Of a stretch of 64,000 nt of DNA, positions 27,271 to 35,156 are shown piece by piece (the first letter of the stretch is position 1; the number at the start of each line of letters is the position of its first letter). The position numbers and the translations under genes are program-made. A model generated the notes under the pieces. That model made no database searches, was not told where the DNA came from, and saw nothing but the letters and a program-made list of their open reading frames with translations. Origin of the DNA: Virgisporangium ochraceum (GTDB lineage: Bacteria > Actinomycetota > Actinomycetes > Mycobacteriales > Micromonosporaceae); contig NZ_BOPH01000010.1 in the NCBI RefSeq assembly GCF_016863655.1, forward strand, positions 1-64,000, in the 5' to 3' direction.

Positions 27271-27271
27271 G

Positions 27272-27595
27272 ATGAGGTTCCTGATGATGGTCGGCGTGGA
27301 ACCGGGTGCGGAGGCCGAGGGCGAGAGCGGTCTGACGATCGAGCAGTGGCTCGCGGAGACCGAGCGGCGGGGCGTGCGGGTCGAGGGCGACATCCTCGCC
27401 CGTCCCTCCGACGCCACCACCATCCGCGACTACGGCCGGATGATCACCGACGGGCCGTTCGCCGACACCAAGGAGTGGATCGCCGGCTACGACGTCCTCG
27501 ACTGCCGTGACCTCGACGAGGCGATCGAGATCGCCGCGCTGCATCCGATGGCGCGGGCCGGGCTGATCGAGGTGAGGCCGTTCTGGGAGGAGTAA
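27272..27595 (+). CDS. YCII/DGPF-domain protein 2
   Basis: A 107-residue paralogue of the preceding gene with RFLMMVGVE start, MITDGPFADTKEWIAGYDVLDCRDLDEAIE and the ending IEVRPFWEE. ATG 27272 follows GGAGG in the end of the upstream gene, so translation is coupled. Tandem DGPF genes before an ECF42 sigma are a known conserved context. Confidence 0.88.
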   Translation: MRFLMMVGVEPGAEAEGESGLTIEQWLAETERRGVRVEGDILARPSDATTIRDYGRMITDGPFADTKEWIAGYDVLDCRDLDEAIEIAALHPMARAGLIEVRPFWEE

Positions 27596-28851
27596 CGGGG
27601 GGCGACGGCGGCGCCCGCGCCGGGCACGACGACAGCGCGCGTGCCGCCGTCGACACGGCTTTCAGGAACGAGTGGGGACGCGTCGTCGCGACGCTGATCC
27701 GCGTCACCGGCGACTGGGACCTGGCCGAGGAGTGCACGCAGGACGCGTTCACCCAGGCGCTCGCCCGCTGGCCGGTCGACGGCGTGCCCAGAAGTACCGC
27801 GGCGTGGCTCACCACCGCGGCCCGCAACCGGGCCGTCGACCGCATCCGCCGTCGCGCGGCCGAGAGCAACCGGGTCCGCGCGGTTGCCCTGACGATCAAC
27901 GACGAGGCCGCCCCGGCACGGGAGGAGGACGAGGATTCCGTGCCCGACGACCGGCTGCGGCTCATGTTCACCTGCTGCCATCCGGCCCTGCCGATCGAGG
28001 CGCGGGTCGCGCTGACCCTGCGCACGCTCGCCGGCCTCACCACGCCGGAGATCGCGCGGGCGTTCCTGGTCGACGAGAAGACGATGGCGCAGCGGATCGT
28101 CCGGGCCAAGCGGAAGATCCGCAACGCCGGCATCCCGTACCGGGTGCCGCCGGAGCACCTGCTGCCCGAGCGCACCACCGGCGTGCTCGGCGTGCTGTAC
28201 CTGATGTTCAACGAGGGCTACTCCGCGAGCACCGGGGCCGACCTGATCCGTCAGTCGCTGTCGGCCGAGGCGATCCGGCTCGCGCGGGTGCTGGTCCAGC
28301 TGATGCCCGACGAGCCCGAGGCCCGCGGGCTGCTCGCGCTGATGCTGCTGCACGACGCGCGCCGGGTGGCCCGGCTCGACGCCAACGGCGACCTGGTGAC
28401 GCTGGAGGACCAGGACCGCTCGCGGTGGAACCGCGCAACGATCGACGAGGCCGTGCGGCTGGTCCCGCGCCACCGCGGTCCCTACGCGATCCAGGCGGCG
28501 ATCGCCGCGCTCCACGCGACCGCGCCGCACGCGGCCGACACCGACTGGCCGCGGATCGCGAGCCTCTACGGGGAGCTGGCCACGCTGGTGCCGTCGCCGG
28601 TGGTGGAGCTGAACCGGGCGGTGGCGGTCGCCATGGCCGACGGTCCCGAGGTCGGCCTCCGTCTGATCGACCGGCTGGCCGGTACCGGTGCGCTGCCCAG
28701 CTACCACCTGCTGCCGGCGACGCGGGCCGACCTGCTCCGCCGCCTCGGCCGGTCCGCCGAGGCCGTGGTCGCGTACCGGGAGGCGCTGGCGCTCGCGTCC
28801 ACCGACGCCGAACGGCGGTTCCTCCAGCGACGCATAGAGTCGCTGGAGTGA
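27592..28851 (+). CDS. ECF42-type RNA polymerase sigma factor (start codon unclear)
   Basis: About 419 residues. Region 2 reads VVATLIRVTGDWDLAEECTQDAFTQALARW, region 4 includes LRTLAGLTTPEIARAFLVDEKTMAQRIVRAKRKIR, and a long C-terminal helical/TPR-like extension (about 180-410) is diagnostic for ECF42. The coding frame clearly extends upstream of the first ATG/GTG/TTG (GTG 27784, which would delete most of region 2). The position expected for the start, four bases overlapping the YCII stop after GGAGGAG, reads GTAA instead of GTGA. The coordinates use that GTA; the true start is non-canonical or altered. Confidence 0.8.
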   Translation, partial: VTGGDGGARAGHDDSARAAVDTAFRNEWGRVVATLIRVTGDWDLAEECTQDAFTQALARWPVDGVPRSTAAWLTTAARNRAVDRIRRRAAESNRVRAVALTINDEAAPAREEDEDSVPDDRLRLMFTCCHPALPIEARVALTLRTLAGLTTPEIARAFLVDEKTMAQRIVRAKRKIRNAGIPYRVPPEHLLPERTTGVLGVLYLMFNEGYSASTGADLIRQSLSAEAIRLARVLVQLMPDEPEARGLLALMLLHDARRVARLDANGDLVTLEDQDRSRWNRATIDEAVRLVPRHRGPYAIQAAIAALHATAPHAADTDWPRIASLYGELATLVPSPVVELNRAVAVAMADGPEVGLRLIDRLAGTGALPSYHLLPATRADLLRRLGRSAEAVVAYREALALASTDAERRFLQRRIESLE

Positions 28852-29492
28852 TCACCGTCGGACACCGGTTCGGAAACAGCGCCGCCGGGCTCCGCGACGC
28901 GCTGGGGGCCGGCGTCGACCTGGTCGAGGCGGACGTGCACCGGTACCGGGGCCGGCTTGAGCTGCGCCACAGCAAGTGGCTGGGCCGGTGGCACCTGTGG
29001 GACCGCGGAGGTGTGCTGGTCCGCCGCCGCGACGTCGAGCTTCCGCTCCTGCGTGACCTGCTCGCGGGGGCCGACCCGGGTCGGCTCATGCTCGATCTCA
29101 AAGGCGTCCACCCGGGTCTCGCGCCGGCCCTGGCGACCGTTCTCCCGGCGGACACGCCGGTGTGGATCTGCACGCAGCACTGGTGGATGCTGCGTCACTT
29201 CGCGGGGCACCGGAACGCACGGCTGGTGCTGTCGGCCGGCAGCCGCCGCGGCCTGGGTCGCCTGCGTGCCACCCTGCGGGCGGGCCGCCCGGCCGCCGGG
29301 GTCTCGGTCCGCCGCGACCTCCTCACCCCCGCGGTGGTGGCGGAGCTCCACGGGTCGGCACCCGCGGTGCTGACGTGGCCGGTCGACACAGAGGCCGAAC
29401 TCGTTGACGCGCGGCGGCTCGGCGTGAGCGGCGTCATCAGCAAGAACCTGGCGCTGCTACGAACTCTGAACGCGTCGGACACAGACCGATGA
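28848..29492 (+). CDS. glycerophosphodiester phosphodiesterase family protein
   Basis: A 214-residue GDPD TIM barrel: VGHRFGNS with the catalytic His near the N-terminus, GVDLVEADVHRYRGRLELRHS (Glu, Asp and His metal/catalytic residues), a LMLDLKG strand and the late WPVDTEAEL motif. It cleaves glycerophosphodiesters or related phosphodiesters. GTG 28848 overlaps the sigma-factor stop (GTGA). Shorter than classical GlpQ (about 250 residues). No signal peptide, so cytoplasmic. Confidence 0.85.
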   Translation: MITVGHRFGNSAAGLRDALGAGVDLVEADVHRYRGRLELRHSKWLGRWHLWDRGGVLVRRRDVELPLLRDLLAGADPGRLMLDLKGVHPGLAPALATVLPADTPVWICTQHWWMLRHFAGHRNARLVLSAGSRRGLGRLRATLRAGRPAAGVSVRRDLLTPAVVAELHGSAPAVLTWPVDTEAELVDARRLGVSGVISKNLALLRTLNASDTDR

Positions 29493-29620
29493 CGCGGGTC
29501 GATATCCCTGAGCGTGGGAGGCGGCCATGCGTGGTGCTCCGGCCGTTCGGCGACCCGTGATCGACGGGGCCGCGGCGCCGCCGGCCAAGCCGTGCACCGG
29601 TCTGCTGGCGGGGTTCGGCC

Positions 29621-29626
29621 TAGGCT
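29621..29626 (+). promoter_or_regulatory. -10 element of a likely leaderless gene
   Basis: TAGGCT ends six bases before ATG 29633 of the DinB gene; no Shine-Dalgarno sequence is visible. Confidence 0.5.
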
Positions 29627-29632
29627 GTGCCG

Positions 29633-30217
29633 ATGATATCGATGACCCCGAAGGACGAACTGAAGTACTACCTGCAGCGGGCGCGTGAGGCGCTGCTCTG
29701 GAAGCTCGACGGCCTGTCCGAGTACGACATCCGCCGGCCGATGGTTCCCACCGGAACCAACCTGCTCGGGCTGGTGAAGCACGTCGCCGGCACCGAGTCG
29801 GGGTACCTCGGGTTCGTGTTCGAGCGGCCGTTCCCCGAGGACCTGCCCTGGATGGAGGAGGACGCCGAGACCAACGCCGACTTCTGGGCCACCGCCGAGG
29901 AGTCACGCGACGACATCGTCGGATTCTACAAGCGGGTGTGGGCGCACTCGGACGCCACGATCGACGCGCTCGACCTCGACTCGCCGGGTCTCGTGCCGTG
30001 GTGGGGTCCCGAGCGTGAGAACGTCAGCCTGCAGTTGGTTCTGGTGCACATGATCGCCGAGACGAACCGGCACTGCGGCCACGCCGACCTCGTGCGCGAG
30101 CTCGTCGACGGCACCACCGGGCTCAGCAGCCGGAACTCCAACCTGCCCGACCGGGACGCAGCCTGGTGGCGGGCCTACCACGAGCGGCTCGAGAACGTCG
30201 CCAAGCAGGCCGGATAA
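29633..30217 (+). CDS. DinB/DUF664 family protein
   Basis: A 194-residue four-helix-bundle protein of the DinB/DUF664 group, which includes mycothiol-dependent transferases. The metal-ligand pattern is present: His in LGLVKHVAGTESGYLG and two histidines in HMIAETNRHCGHADLVREL. The specific reaction is unknown; a thiol-S-transferase role is family inference. ATG 29633 sits six bases after TAGGCT, so the transcript is probably leaderless; GTG 29627 and ATG 29639 are alternatives. Confidence 0.87.
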   Translation: MISMTPKDELKYYLQRAREALLWKLDGLSEYDIRRPMVPTGTNLLGLVKHVAGTESGYLGFVFERPFPEDLPWMEEDAETNADFWATAEESRDDIVGFYKRVWAHSDATIDALDLDSPGLVPWWGPERENVSLQLVLVHMIAETNRHCGHADLVRELVDGTTGLSSRNSNLPDRDAAWWRAYHERLENVAKQAG

Positions 30218-30287
30218 CACTGCGTCCGGCCATCACTCCGGTGCGTGATTCATCCCGATTGTGATCGATTTGGCGTTCGAACACTTG

Positions 30288-30293
30288 TACGAT
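30288..30293 (+). promoter_or_regulatory. -10 element of a likely leaderless gene
   Basis: TACGAT ends six bases before ATG 30300 of the small proline/acid-rich protein gene. Confidence 0.5.
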
Positions 30294-30299
30294 TAGGGC

Positions 30300-30533
30300 A
30301 TGCAGACCGACGTCGCCGCGCCCGCGGTCACCTTTGCCGACAGGGGGAATACCTCACCCGACGACGACAACCCGGAACCGCCGGAGAACGACACCGAACC
30401 CGAACCGCCGGCCGAGCAGCCCCGCCACCGGCGACGCTGGTGGAACCGGGTACCGGGCGGCGCGTTCCTCGACGGGCCGACCGACGACCGGTACTCCAAC
30501 CTGTGGTTGGGCGCCTGCGGCCAGGGCGGCTGA
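30300..30533 (+). CDS. small hypothetical proline- and acid-rich protein
   Basis: A 77-residue protein that I do not recognise. Residues 18-42 are almost entirely Asp, Glu, Pro, Asn and Thr; then comes a basic RHRRRWWNR patch and a Gly/Trp-containing end (YSNLWLGACGQGG) with one Cys. A promoter-like hexamer at leaderless spacing supports expression. It lies directly upstream of the YrdC-family gene; I see no signal peptide or protease-leader motif that would make it a RiPP precursor. Confidence 0.5.
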   Translation: MQTDVAAPAVTFADRGNTSPDDDNPEPPENDTEPEPPAEQPRHRRRWWNRVPGGAFLDGPTDDRYSNLWLGACGQGG

Positions 30534-30568
30534 GAGCACGCAGGCCGTCACTGTGGTTAATTGGCACG

Positions 30569-31189
30569 GTGGCGAAGTATTTCGACGTGCATCCGGCCAA
30601 CCCGCAGCGGCGGGCGATCGCCCAGATCGTGGAGATCATCAGGGGTGACGGGCTGATCGCGTACCCCACCGACTCGTGCTTCGCGTTCGGGTGCAGGCTC
30701 GGCAACCGCGAAGCGATCGACCGCATCCGGGACATCCGCAAGCTCGACACCGGTCACCACTTCACGCTGGTGTGCCGCGACTTCGCGCAGCTCGGCCAGT
30801 TCGTGCACATCAACAACGCGTCGTTCCGCGCGATCAAGGCAGCCACACCGGGCAGCTACACGTTCATCCTGCCGGCCACCAAGGAGGTGCCGCGGCGGTT
30901 GATGCACCCCCGCAAGAAGACCGTCGGCGTACGCATCCCCGACCACGTGGTCGCCCAGGCGATCCTCACCGAGCTCGGCGAGCCGCTGCTGTCGAGCACC
31001 CTGCTCCTGCCCAACGAGCCCGAGCCGTTGACGCAGGGTTGGGAGATCAAGGAGGCACTCGACCACCAGCTCGACGCTGTGGTCGACTCGGGTGACTGCG
31101 GCACCGAACCGACCACGGTCATCGACTACTCCGACGGCGAGCCGGCGATCCTCCGGTACGGCGCCGGCGACCCTTCACGCTTCGAGTAA
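30569..31189 (+). CDS. L-threonylcarbamoyladenylate synthase-like (YrdC/Sua5/YciO)
   Basis: 206 residues with the YrdC fold: GLIAYPTDSCFAFGCRLGN (the KxR/S-type nucleotide pocket region), IRKLDTGHHFTLVCRDF, PGSYTFILPATKEVPRRL, VGVRIPDH and LSSTLLLP. The YciO-like sequence makes a true t6A role (TsaC) or a paralogous function both possible. GTG 30569 is the likely start, with AT-rich TTAATT six bases upstream (leaderless geometry); no Shine-Dalgarno sequence. The epimerase gene follows after 11 bp. Confidence 0.85.
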   Translation: MAKYFDVHPANPQRRAIAQIVEIIRGDGLIAYPTDSCFAFGCRLGNREAIDRIRDIRKLDTGHHFTLVCRDFAQLGQFVHINNASFRAIKAATPGSYTFILPATKEVPRRLMHPRKKTVGVRIPDHVVAQAILTELGEPLLSSTLLLPNEPEPLTQGWEIKEALDHQLDAVVDSGDCGTEPTTVIDYSDGEPAILRYGAGDPSRFE

Positions 31190-31200
31190 GGGGAACAGCC

Positions 31201-32187
31201 ATGAGGATTCTCTTCATCGGCGGCACCGGCATCATCAGCTCCGCCTGCGCCCGGGTCGCCGTCGAGAGCGGCGCCGACCTCGTCGTCCTCAACCGGGGCA
31301 GCACCACGACGCGGCCGCTGCCGGCCGGCGCGACGGTGCTGAACGCGGACATCCGCGATCCCGCGTCGGTGCGCGACGCGCTCGGCGACCGCACGTTCGA
31401 CGCGGTGGTCGACTGGATCGCGTTCACGCCCGAGCACGTGCGGACGGGCATCGACCTGTTCCGCGGGCGGACCGGGCAGTACGTGTTCATCAGCTCGGCC
31501 TCGGCGTACCAGACGCCGCCGGCGCGCATTCCGGTCGTCGAGTCGACGCCGCTGCGCAACCCGTACTGGCGGTACTCGCGCGACAAGATCGCGTGTGAGG
31601 ACCTGCTGGTGGCCGCCTACCGCGACACCGGTTTCCCGGCGACGATCGTGCGCCCGTCGCACACGTACGACCGCACCCTGGTGCCGCTCGACGGTGGCTG
31701 GACCGCGATGGCCCGCATGCGACAGGGCAGGGAGGTGGTGGTCCACGGCGACGGGACGTCACTGTGGACCCTCACCCACCACCTCGACTTCGCCGCCGGG
31801 TTCGTGCCGCTGCTGGGTCACGCCCGGGCGGTCGGCGACGTCTTCCACATCACGTCCGACGACGTGTTGACGTGGAACCAGATCGTGGAGACGCTCGCGG
31901 CGGCGGCCGGCGCTCCGACGCCCCGGATCGTCCACGTTCCGTCCGACGCGATCGCCGCCGCCGACCCGGAGTGGGGTGCCGGTCTGCTGGGCGACAAGGC
32001 GCACTCGATGGTGTTCGACAACTCGAAGCTGCGCTCGGTGGTGCCGGGCTTCGTCGCGCGGATCCCGTTCGAGCACGGCGCCCGCGAGATCGTGGACTGG
32101 TTCGACGGCGACCCGGCCCGCCAGCGCATCGACACCCGCCTCGACGCGGTGATGGACAAGCTCGTCGAGGCCTGGCGGGTCGCCTGA
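31201..32187 (+). CDS. NAD-dependent epimerase/dehydratase (extended SDR)
   Basis: 328 residues. Rossmann motif GGTGIISSAC at the N-terminus, DIRD after the adenine-binding strand, VFISSASAYQ, and YWRYSRDK supplying the YxxxK catalytic pair. The C-terminal half varies as in sugar-nucleotide or mRNA-binding CSP41-like members; the substrate is unknown. ATG 31201 has an AAGGGGAA ribosome-binding site. The following phosphotransferase gene begins at or just after its stop. Confidence 0.87.
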   Translation: MRILFIGGTGIISSACARVAVESGADLVVLNRGSTTTRPLPAGATVLNADIRDPASVRDALGDRTFDAVVDWIAFTPEHVRTGIDLFRGRTGQYVFISSASAYQTPPARIPVVESTPLRNPYWRYSRDKIACEDLLVAAYRDTGFPATIVRPSHTYDRTLVPLDGGWTAMARMRQGREVVVHGDGTSLWTLTHHLDFAAGFVPLLGHARAVGDVFHITSDDVLTWNQIVETLAAAAGAPTPRIVHVPSDAIAAADPEWGAGLLGDKAHSMVFDNSKLRSVVPGFVARIPFEHGAREIVDWFDGDPARQRIDTRLDAVMDKLVEAWRVA

Positions 32188-32219
32188 TCCCGGTAGCGCC
32201 GTGGCGCGGCGTCGAACTG

Positions 32220-32921
32220 GTGGAGCCGCTGCCCGGCGGCCACCGCAACCGGGTGTTCCTCGCCCGGCGGGGCGGGCAGCGGCTGGTCGTGCGCACCTCC
32301 GGCCGGCCGGTCGACGCGCTGGAGTGGGAGATCGAGCTGCTCGGGTTCCTTGCCGCGGCCGGCCTGTCGGTGCCGGTCCCGCTGCCCAGCGACGACGGAC
32401 GGTCGCATGTGGACGGGGTGCTGGTCACCGGGTTCCTCGACGGCCGACCGCCGCGGGACGCCGACGACTGGCGGCTGGTCGTCGACGAACTCGTGCGCCT
32501 GCACGAGCTGACGCGCGGGTGGCCGCAGCGGCCCGGGTTCGCGTCGAGCGGGCGGCTGCTCACCGGCGACCGGGGCGGCGACGTACGGCTGGACGCGATG
32601 CCGGTCGAGGGGGTCGCGGCGGTGCGGGCCGCGTGGGGCCGGCTGGGTCACGGCGACGAGTGCGTCGTTCACGGCGACGTGGGTGGCGCCAACGTCCTCG
32701 TCGACGGGCGGCGGGTCACGCTGCTCGACTGGGACGAGGCGCGGGTCGACGTGTCGTGGTTCGACTTCGCGTTCGTTCCGGAGGATGTCGAGGTTCCGGT
32801 ACCGGTCGAGCGGGCGGCGCTGGTGACGGCCGGCGTGGCGTGGGAGGCGGCCACCTGCTGGGTCGCGGAGCCGGAGTACGCCGCGCGCTGCCTCGCGGAC
32901 CTGCACGCGAGACAGCCTTAG
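32220..32921 (+). CDS. aminoglycoside phosphotransferase family protein
   Basis: About 233 residues with an intact kinase core: VVHGDVGGANVLVDG (HxDxxxxN catalytic loop) and VTLLDWDEA (metal-binding Asp). GTG 32220 is the first conventional start, but the beta1 strand preceding the GGHRN nucleotide loop extends upstream (PWRGVELVEPL). A CTG at 32184 overlapping the epimerase stop as CTGA would include it. Substrate unknown. The 3' end overlaps the converging frameshifted gene by 4 bp. Confidence 0.75.
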   Translation: MEPLPGGHRNRVFLARRGGQRLVVRTSGRPVDALEWEIELLGFLAAAGLSVPVPLPSDDGRSHVDGVLVTGFLDGRPPRDADDWRLVVDELVRLHELTRGWPQRPGFASSGRLLTGDRGGDVRLDAMPVEGVAAVRAAWGRLGHGDECVVHGDVGGANVLVDGRRVTLLDWDEARVDVSWFDFAFVPEDVEVPVPVERAALVTAGVAWEAATCWVAEPEYAARCLADLHARQP

Positions 32922-33524
32922 CCGACGGCCGGGACCGCCGAGCGCGGATCTACGCCGGCGAATGCCAACCCGATCACGAAGCCCGCGACCTCCTCGAGCT
33001 GACGCGCGGTCGAGCCCGCCGAGTACGGCCGGCGTGCCACCGACGTCACGTACGAGCGAACCGACGACGTCGAGCGCCCGTGGGTCGTCGCCGCACATGG
33101 CGACGGTCGCCGTGCCGGTGCCGGGTCCGGTCCACAGCGTCGACGGGAAGAGGTGGAACGCCTTGACCACGTGCGCGCCCGGCACGAGTTCGGCGAGCCG
33201 ACCGGCGAACGACCCGCCCGGTGCGACGCGCAACACGCCGACGCCGTGGTCGACGGGGTTGGTCGGGTCGATGAGCGGCACGCCGGTCAGCGGACCGGCC
33301 GCGGCCAGCACCTCGGCGGCGGCCGTCCAGGTGACCGCGAGCAGCACCGCGTCGGCGCCGTCCGCGACCCCGTCGAGGGGACGGGCGACGCCGCCGATGG
33401 TCGCCGCGAGCGCCTCGGCCTTCGCGGGCGAGCGGCCGCCGACGACGATGTCGTGTCCGGCCCGGGACCAGCCGGTGGCGAGCGCCGTGGCGAGGGTTCC
33501 GGTGCCGAGGATTCCGATTCGCAT
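32918..33524 (-). pseudogene. frameshifted NADP-binding/F420-reductase-like protein
   Basis: N-terminal Rossmann domain MRIGILGTGTLATALATGW, LIDPTNPV and AFHLFPSTLW match the NADPH-dependent F420 reductase-like/dinucleotide-binding group (about 200 residues). The frame holds to GGTPAVLGGLDRA near 33007, then diverges into nonsense for 370 more codons. Shifting frame at 33001-33007 (consistent with loss of two bases from a GCGCGCG run) restores QLEEVAGFVIGLAFAGVDPR and a stop at 32918. So the gene is either recently inactivated or contains a sequencing error. Confidence 0.8.
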
Positions 33525-33544
33525 GCGGCGACCGTAGCCAGCCC

Positions 33545-33568
33545 GATACGCACCGGCCGGTGCGTGTC
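33545..33568. promoter_or_regulatory. HxlR operator candidate
   Basis: GATACGCACCGG and CCGGTGCGTGTC form a 24-bp dyad with one mismatched pair and a perfect 18-bp core (33548-33565). It lies exactly between the divergent starts of the reductase-like gene (33524) and the HxlR regulator (33581). Confidence 0.65.
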
Positions 33569-33580
33569 GCGGGTGCCACG

Positions 33581-33979
33581 ATGGTCACCATGGGGTCCGA
33601 CCGTTGCGAGGAACTGGTGGCCGACTGCCGCCTGCGGATGGCCACCGACCTGTTCGCGCACACGTGGGACCCGGTGGTACTCGCCGCGCTGCACGCCGGT
33701 CCGCGCCGGCGCCGGGCGCTGCGGCTGGGTATCGGCGGCATCAGCGACAAGGCGCTCACCGAGGCGCTGAACCGGTTGCTGTCCAACGGTCTCGTCGAAC
33801 GGCGCTCCTTCGCCGAGGCGCCGCCGCGGGTCGACTACGCGTTGACCGACCTCGGCCGCAGCTTCGCCGACGGGCCGATGCGGGCACTCGGCGCGTGGGT
33901 CACCGAGTACGGCGACGACCTGGTCGCGGCGCAGGACCGGCTCTACGACCAGACGCCCAGCGTGGGCCGGTCGGGATAG
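33581..33979 (+). CDS. HxlR-family transcriptional regulator
   Basis: 132 residues with the HxlR winged helix: CRLRMATDLFAHTWDPVVLAAL, LRLGIGGISDKALTEALNRLLSNGLVERR and the beta-wing RVDYALTDLGRS. Such regulators control divergent oxidoreductase genes in response to electrophiles; here the divergent reductase-like gene is the presumed target. ATG 33581 or 33590 are equally plausible. Overlaps the converging gene by 37 bp. Confidence 0.85.
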   Translation: MVTMGSDRCEELVADCRLRMATDLFAHTWDPVVLAALHAGPRRRRALRLGIGGISDKALTEALNRLLSNGLVERRSFAEAPPRVDYALTDLGRSFADGPMRALGAWVTEYGDDLVAAQDRLYDQTPSVGRSG

Positions 33980-35016
33980 GTCCGGCCCCGGATCGCCGCG
34001 AGGTGCGCGAGGATCGCGGGCCAGCGCTGCGCGTCGCCGCCGACGAGCGTGTTCGCCAGCCAGATCATGTAGTTGCAGCGCATCCGGTGGTGGAAGTAGT
34101 CGGAGATCTCCTGCGGGGTCTCGGTGTACCGGTCACCCAGGCCCAGTTCCCGCACCTCGCCCACCCACGGCACGACGCCGCGCAGGTCACGCGTCGCCGG
34201 GCGCTCTCCGCGGAACAGCCGGTTGGCCTGGATCGTGCGGACCGGCGTGGGCAGCGGCAGTTCGGGATCGGGTCCGCCGATCGCCACCCCGCCGGGCCGC
34301 ACCGTCGACGACGCGTGGTCGATCAGGTCGAGCAGGTCGGCGTCGTCGCCGGCGGAGGTGACGCACAGCCGCAGCGGGGTGCGGGTCCACGCCTTCTTGC
34401 TCTCCGTGAACCAGCGCTTGAGGTGCGCGAGGGAGCCGTCGGCCGCGAGGCCGGGCCCGAGCGCCGGTTCGCCCAGCCCGTACATGGCCAGGTTCGGATG
34501 GGCGTCGTAGCGGGCGGCGTAGGCGCGGCTCATCGCGATGAGCCGGTCCATCGCGCTGATGCGCCACAGCTTCGCGACCGAGACCAGCCCGCCGGGCCAT
34601 GTCCGGTCGGCCGGCTTCACCGCGACCCAGCCGTTGTTGACGATGTACGGCGGGTACACGTTCGCGGTCGGCTCGCCGAACGAGCGGTCGGCCACGTGCA
34701 GGATCAGCGACTTCGGCGTGGGAAGCGAGGCCACCTTGTCGAGGTACGCGTCGACGATGCGGAACCCGCGCGAGTAGTCGCCCGGCGAGCCCTCGAAGTA
34801 CGCCCACGTGAAGTGGACGACGAAGCCCGCGACGTGCGGGTTGCCGCCCACGGCGTCGAAGAACCGGAAGTCGGCGTCCTGGCGCTGCGGGGTCCAGTGG
34901 AGGCCGCACGGCCGGACGTAGTGTCCCGGCCGGAAGCGGACACCGGCGGCGGCCACGGTCGTCCGCCGCGGTGGAGGTGCCACCAGTAGCTCGTCCATCG
35001 GAACCATCCCGGGCAT
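33943..35016 (-). CDS. hypothetical TIM-barrel/glycosidase-like protein
   Basis: 357 residues, not assigned to a family with confidence. Alternating strand-helix segments and aromatic-rich motifs (FVVHFTWAYFEGSPGDYSRGF, ANVYPPYIVNN, NLAMYGLGEPALGPG with a Glu after a strand) suggest a glycoside-hydrolase-like TIM barrel, with two acidic residues in plausible catalytic positions. No signal peptide. The start is uncertain: ATG 35016 or ATG 34998. A 17-bp direct repeat at 35107-35123 and 35151-35167 lies between it and the next gene's stop. Confidence 0.6.
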   Translation of the reverse strand: MPGMVPMDELLVAPPPRRTTVAAAGVRFRPGHYVRPCGLHWTPQRQDADFRFFDAVGGNPHVAGFVVHFTWAYFEGSPGDYSRGFRIVDAYLDKVASLPTPKSLILHVADRSFGEPTANVYPPYIVNNGWVAVKPADRTWPGGLVSVAKLWRISAMDRLIAMSRAYAARYDAHPNLAMYGLGEPALGPGLAADGSLAHLKRWFTESKKAWTRTPLRLCVTSAGDDADLLDLIDHASSTVRPGGVAIGGPDPELPLPTPVRTIQANRLFRGERPATRDLRGVVPWVGEVRELGLGDRYTETPQEISDYFHHRMRCNYMIWLANTLVGGDAQRWPAILAHLAAIRGRTYPDRPTLGVWS

Positions 35017-35156
35017 CGACCAGCATTTGTCTCAAGCAGTCTTCGAGACCCCACTGGACGTGGACTGGAAGAATTCTGTCGCCGCAGGTCAGCGCGCTCG
35101 CGCGGCGCCGCGTCAGCGGCGGCCCGCAGGGCGCGTTGCGCCTCGCGCCGGCCGCG

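Noticed and set aside
27784..28851. Sigma factor starting at GTG 27784
   Set aside because: It would remove most of sigma region 2, which is clearly encoded upstream in the same frame.
30300..30533. RiPP or lasso-peptide precursor
   Set aside because: No leader-peptide motif and no maturation enzymes nearby.
31818..33524. Reading 568 codons on the minus strand as one protein
   Set aside because: Only the first 170 or so residues show family resemblance; the rest is antisense to the phosphotransferase and epimerase genes. A frameshift explains the data better.
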